A DNA stretch of 64,000 nt, from positions 2,041,990-2,105,989 of the forward strand of contig NC_067286.1 in NCBI RefSeq assembly GCF_020740795.1, in the 5' to 3' direction. The translations under genes and the position numbers were made by a program. Below the pieces are notes generated by a model, which did not search any database, was not told the DNA's origin, and was given only the letters and a program-made list of their open reading frames with translations. The DNA comes from Apus apus. Lineage: Eukaryota > Chordata > Aves > Apodiformes > Apodidae. Below, piece after piece: positions 59,640 through 64,000 of the stretch (position 1 is its first letter; every line of letters starts with the position of its first letter).

Positions 59640-60440
59640 CTTCACAGGTTCTTTCCTAGGTCAAGCAACCCCAGTTCTTTCAACCTTTCCATAGAGGTGA
59701 AGTGTGTTAGCCCTCTGACTATTCTTAATATTTATCTCAATGCTATCTCCAGTTGCTGTGTGCACCTTCAAATGTGGTGCTTAAAACTGGATTCATTAAT
59801 TCAACTGAGTCCTTGCTAATGATGATGTTGATATGACATTTGCTTTTTCTGCCACAAAATCACACTGTACACTGAGGTTCAGCTTGTAGTTCATTAGTAC
59901 CCCCAGATCTTTTCCTGCAGAAGCACTGGCTTACACATTATCCCTCAGCCCGAGTCTATGAAGTTGCTTGTTGCTGCCTAAGTGGACTTGTCCACATTTT
60001 TATCTCTTTTTTTGACCATTTCACCTTTTAATTCCAAAGTATTTGACCTTTTTCTTTTTTTTTTTTTTTTTTTTGTCACAGTTTTCACCATCTAGGTAAT
60101 AATGAAAGCATTAACTAGCATGGACACATGACCAGATTCCAGTGATAATTTGCTTTCTTCAAGTTGACTTTCACCCACTCTACAGTAGTATGTTTTGGTC
60201 ATGTTTTCTTAGGTTGCTTAAGGCTTGTGTGAGAAAGTATTTGAAGCCTTATTCAAGCCAGAATATGTCATCTGCTTCTTCTCTAGGTGATATTCTTTGT
60301 GGAAGGAAATTAAATAGTTTGACACAGTTTGGTTTTGGCAAAGTTATGTTTGCTCTCTCATCTCCTTTATTTCCCAGTCACTTATGGTGTTTCATGAAAA
60401 AAGGTAGAGCATCTCTAACTTAGCCTAGGCAGACCTAGCA
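59640..60440 (-). mobile_element. ancient CR1-like LINE relic in intergenic DNA
   Basis: Diverged but co-linear with the CR1 family as in crocodilians and turtles: ggtcaagcaaccccag, caacctttccatagaggt, caaatgtggtgcttaaaac, tgacatttgctttttctgcc, ggttcagcttgtagttcatt, acccccagatcttttcctgc, aagtggacttgtccac, then further 5' gccagaatatgtcatctgc, ggaaggaaattaaatag and tttgacacagtttgg. A long T run (about 60054-60075) has expanded inside it. Minus strand. Boundaries are approximate. Confidence 0.7.
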
Positions 60441-63400
60441 TGCAGCTCAATCTGCAGGTGGGTAGATCAACTTGTTGCTTTAATTTTGTTTCCCAGCTGA
60501 AAAAACCTCGTTACAAGCCTTCAAATGGCAACGTTTCTCCCAAAGTGCAAGCAGAAAATAGTCTGACATGTAAATCCCAGTGCACTGAGATCAGAAGATG
60601 CTCCTTTGCAGTCTGGCTTTTGTGTACTGACTTGCTTATCTCAGGTTTTATATATCATTTATAGTTTATCACCTAATGTCTGTTTTCCAGTACAGAATAG
60701 TCAGAACAGGACACACTTAGAACCTCTTATACAAAGTATTATTATGTGGAAAATAGAAGTGTGCTTAGAAAGCATAACTAAAGTAACTGAAGTTGCTTAA
60801 AACAGTATTTGAAACCTCTGGACTTAACAGAGGACAGGTACAGGTTGTACATTACAATTCCCACTGTACAATCTTTGAATCTAACCATGAAGTAAAAGAA
60901 AATCACAAGGTGTTTTGTGGTTCTTTTTCTATCATTTGCACAAACATCCTGTCTTTCAAAGTTTCTGAGGAATTGCAGTCCTCATGCAAGTCAGGCATAT
61001 TTTAAGGTTCACAATATATTGACTATACTTAAACACTTTCTGTCTATCTATGGATCTATCTACTGTTGTAGTGTCTACCTGTCTGTCTGTTTAGAAGATA
61101 AAGTAATAATATAGGTGACATTTCCTCATAGTGGATAGAATTGCATCTCACCATGAGTACTTTACCATGAAAAGCATTTATCCCTGTGAGTATAAAATAT
61201 CTCCAGTCTAAGGGAGAGTGAAGATGGGTTGATAATTCCCACACTACAGTCAGTGGTTGAGGGTCAGCTGGCCTGTTTTGAGCAAGACTAATCACAGACC
61301 TTATGCTAAAGGTCTGTCTGTCTGGAGAAAAATTAATGGCTGCTTTAAACAAGTGTTTCCAAATACCCTGGTGTCACAGGTACCCTTCAAAGGCACACTG
61401 GCTTTAGGAGGCCCCACTGGCACTGTAGCCCCTTTTCTTCCTGACTGCTCAACACTCTAGGAGGCAGACATAAATATATTCCTCAAGGCCACATACAGCC
61501 CTGGGAAGCTGAACAATTTTTCCACTGAAGAACTGCAAGTGCTTCTGCTCAAAAAAGCCCCAACTAAACAAACCTCCCCAAAAAAGACAAGCCATAAAAT
61601 TCCTGTAAAAACAGGAAAGAGATCACCTGCCTAAATTCAGATTTATTCCTACTTTTTGCTTGTGTTTCAATAGTTTTGTGGGATTTTTTTTCAATCCGCT
61701 GAGCCTCAACTATATTGTAGGAGGCCCTTGCTCAGCCCTGTCCCCTGCTGATCATGGCTGGACCTCCTGGCCAGCCCTTCACCTTGTCCCCTCACCTTGT
61801 CTGATGGTCTCTTCATGGAAGCCATCACTGTCACCATTCCAACCCCACATGAGTGGCTTGTCCCTCTGGTCAATGGGGTCACTGTCCTTGTGATTGGCTC
61901 TGGGCTCTCCTTCCTTTGTGGAACAGTCTCTGAGAGCCTTGATGTGACTATAGCCAGTCACTTGTGGCATGATGTCTTTTGCAGTCAGGAAATTAAACTC
62001 AAGGACTCTTCAAGTCCAAACTCTTCAAATCTGCTGGGCACTTCTAGCCTTCAGCACCCCAGCAATGAATGGGTTATAAATGTCTTTGAAGAGCACTAGA
62101 GCTAGTCACCAGGCAGCTATCCAGGTCATAAACACACAGGGTAAGACCCTGTTAGTGCAGTTTAGGAATTAAGAAATTTGGGAACAGCTTTCCCTAAGGA
62201 GGTTGTAGCACTCCTGATTAATCTGAGGGCCAACACAAGGTTTAAGGTTTTAAAACAAACATTTTTTACTCACTGACATTAGTAACTAACATAATTCAAT
62301 AATGACATGTTACACTCTGAGAATTGCAATGACAGAGCCATTGTCTGATTAGAAAGTAAAATTAATTACACCATGTTTTAATGATTTAATAACTGAGAAA
62401 TTATCACCAAGAAGAAGGCTGGGAAATGTCATGAAACATTATCAGGGAGTGCAATTTGCTGATTAAGAGAAAGTTTTCCTTGCAAACATGAAGGTTGGAA
62501 GCAGGTTTACAATAGATCCTCACAGGATCTGGGATGGACCTGGAGAGCTGAAGCAAGAGCTGAGACCTACGGTTGGCAGCAGTGACTAGGATGGGTGCTG
62601 GAGAGGGAGAAAGCCCCATCCAGCAGCATGTGGGAGGAAGCTGGAACTGGAAGATGAGGTTGGAGAAAGAGGAGCAGTGAATTCCAGTTACTTTGGGACT
62701 ACAGATTGCTGCCAGAAGTCAGCAAAGGCTGATCTCATTTGGAACAATCCTGGGTGTACTTGGTGCTGTGGCAGGAGCTAGTTTGGTCCAGAACTCCAGA
62801 GCCTGCACAAGTGCCTTTATTTGGCAGATGATGGCTCACTCTGTTAGAGGTGTGTAGCTTCACCTGCAATGAAGGAATACTGCATCAAAACCTAAATCTG
62901 CCAAATAAATGATTTGGAATAAGTATTGGGGACATAATACTTACAAAGGACCTTATGTGACCCAGGGTTTTTGTGCAGAGTTGTTACTGGAGCAACTTTC
63001 CACGTTGCTTCAGACTACTTAAAAAGCAGTGATGTTTCAACTGATGGTGATGATGATTTGAGGTAGTAAGTGTGACGAGGAAGGCAGACAAACCAGAAGA
63101 CACAGTCTTTGGATAAACAGAGAGAAGACCAAAAAAATGAAAACATTCAAATAATGTGTGTCTGTGAGCCAGTGTGTTTGTTTTTACAAGACAGGTTGCA
63201 ATTAGCATTTGAAAAAATATGTAAATAATGCTTCATGCAAATATTCCTGTGGACACAGGCTTGTGATCTATTAATTATTCAAAACCAATGCAAGCATTTT
63301 GTCATCACTGTCTGTGGCATGTTCTTTGCTTTCATCTGTCCTTTGGCCTTGGAGCTGCCAGATTTCCATAACTGGGTCACCTAGTTCTTTCTCAGCTTTA

Positions 63401-64000
63401 CTTTCTTCTGTGAAATGAAGAATTAGCATTTTCTGTGACATGTATTCAGGGCTTCTGTGAGGAGCTTGAAGGGCTACTCTAGAAAGTGAGGAATCCTGAA
63501 ATATCTGGGGGAAATATGCAAGAAGGAATGAATTCATATTTGTGGTTAACATGGATTTTCAGTGACCACTGATCTTGGCAAACACAATCTAGGATGAAAA
63601 TTGTTAGTTGGCCAAAAAATAAGAATAGAAATGTGACTTGATGCACAGGAAGGAAATTATTAGATTCACTCTTTGTACTTTGCATTGTGAAAAACACTAC
63701 TCTAGTGCCCAAATAATACATTAGAATAAAATATTTTATTAATTATAACAATGACTTTAACCATAATTTAAAAATATTTTTTAACTGGGAGATAAATGAG
63801 TCATTGGGATTTATTAATTAAAACTGGGTTGAGAAGGTAGTAGGTGACATTAAAAGTGTTTCCTCTTTTAACCACTAGAGAGCGTTCGAGAGCTGCTTTA
63901 AAAATCCATTTTTTAATAATTCTTTGGACTCCAGAGCAGGATCGCTCTGAGATGCGTGGGACAGGCACTGAGGTTTGAAGGAGGAACAGGGAGACGTCTC
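60441..64000. other. intergenic DNA, right edge
   Basis: No recognisable gene. A tctg/tcta-rich stretch lies near 61038-61092. A GC-richer stretch at about 61720-62050 contains a 100-codon plus-strand open frame that resembles no family I know; it may be an old LTR or chance. A near-match to the CTCF core (one mismatch) lies at 63872-63883. Confidence 0.55.

Noticed and set aside
61797-62099. 100-codon plus-strand ORF in the right flank
   Set aside because: No domain, no plausible splice context and no family I recognise. Possibly an old LTR fragment, but I could not identify terminal repeats.
1-64000. CRISPR arrays, bacterial operons, prophage, tRNA or rRNA genes, box C/D snoRNAs in introns
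   Set aside because: Nothing with the needed repeat spacing, box pairs or conserved cores was seen. A covariance-model scan would be needed to exclude small intronic RNAs.

Overview
This is vertebrate nuclear DNA, almost certainly from a bird. Two multi-exon genes with orthodox splice sites fill about 53 kb. The interspersed repeats are CR1 retrotransposon 3' ends of the avian type, there are no Alu/L1-like elements, and the introns are compact. I see no bacterial, phage, CRISPR or operon features.

Layout, left to right. (1) 1-11741, minus strand: the 5' part of NAT10, the RNA cytidine acetyltransferase that makes ac4C. Sixteen coding exons give residues 1-583 of a protein that is about 1025 aa in human. 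The window edge cuts exon 16 after 15 coding bases. The gene starts in a CpG island at about 11.1-12.3 kb. (2) About 12.3-19.2 kb: intergenic DNA plus the 3' UTR of the next gene. (3) 19225-53492, minus strand: complete CAPRIN1, the RNA-binding stress-granule protein. Eighteen coding exons give about 711 aa (human 709). Exon 1 lies in a large, very GC-rich CpG island at about 52.3-54.5 kb. (4) 54.5-64 kb: no recognisable protein gene. It holds a decayed CR1 relic, a cluster of forkhead-like motifs and AT-rich intergenic sequence.

CAPRIN1 and NAT10 are transcribed in the same direction, CAPRIN1 upstream, as on human 11p13. By that synteny the right-hand flank should face LMO2, but LMO2 is not in the window. 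The two proteins are not known to form one pathway. Both act on RNA: NAT10 acetylates rRNA, tRNA and mRNA cytidines, and Caprin-1 binds mRNA and partners G3BP and FMRP.

Points most worth a second look: an apparent +1 frameshift in a C11 homopolymer of CAPRIN1 exon 1, a non-canonical GC-AG intron in CAPRIN1, a possible conserved intron-retention C-terminus of CAPRIN1, a Met in its G3BP-binding motif, and five CR1 copies all in the same orientation. I found no evidence for a wholly new biological system. Exon coordinates were derived by hand from reading frame, GT/AG signals and phase, and from remembered human protein sequences, so UTR ends and transcription starts are not fixed.
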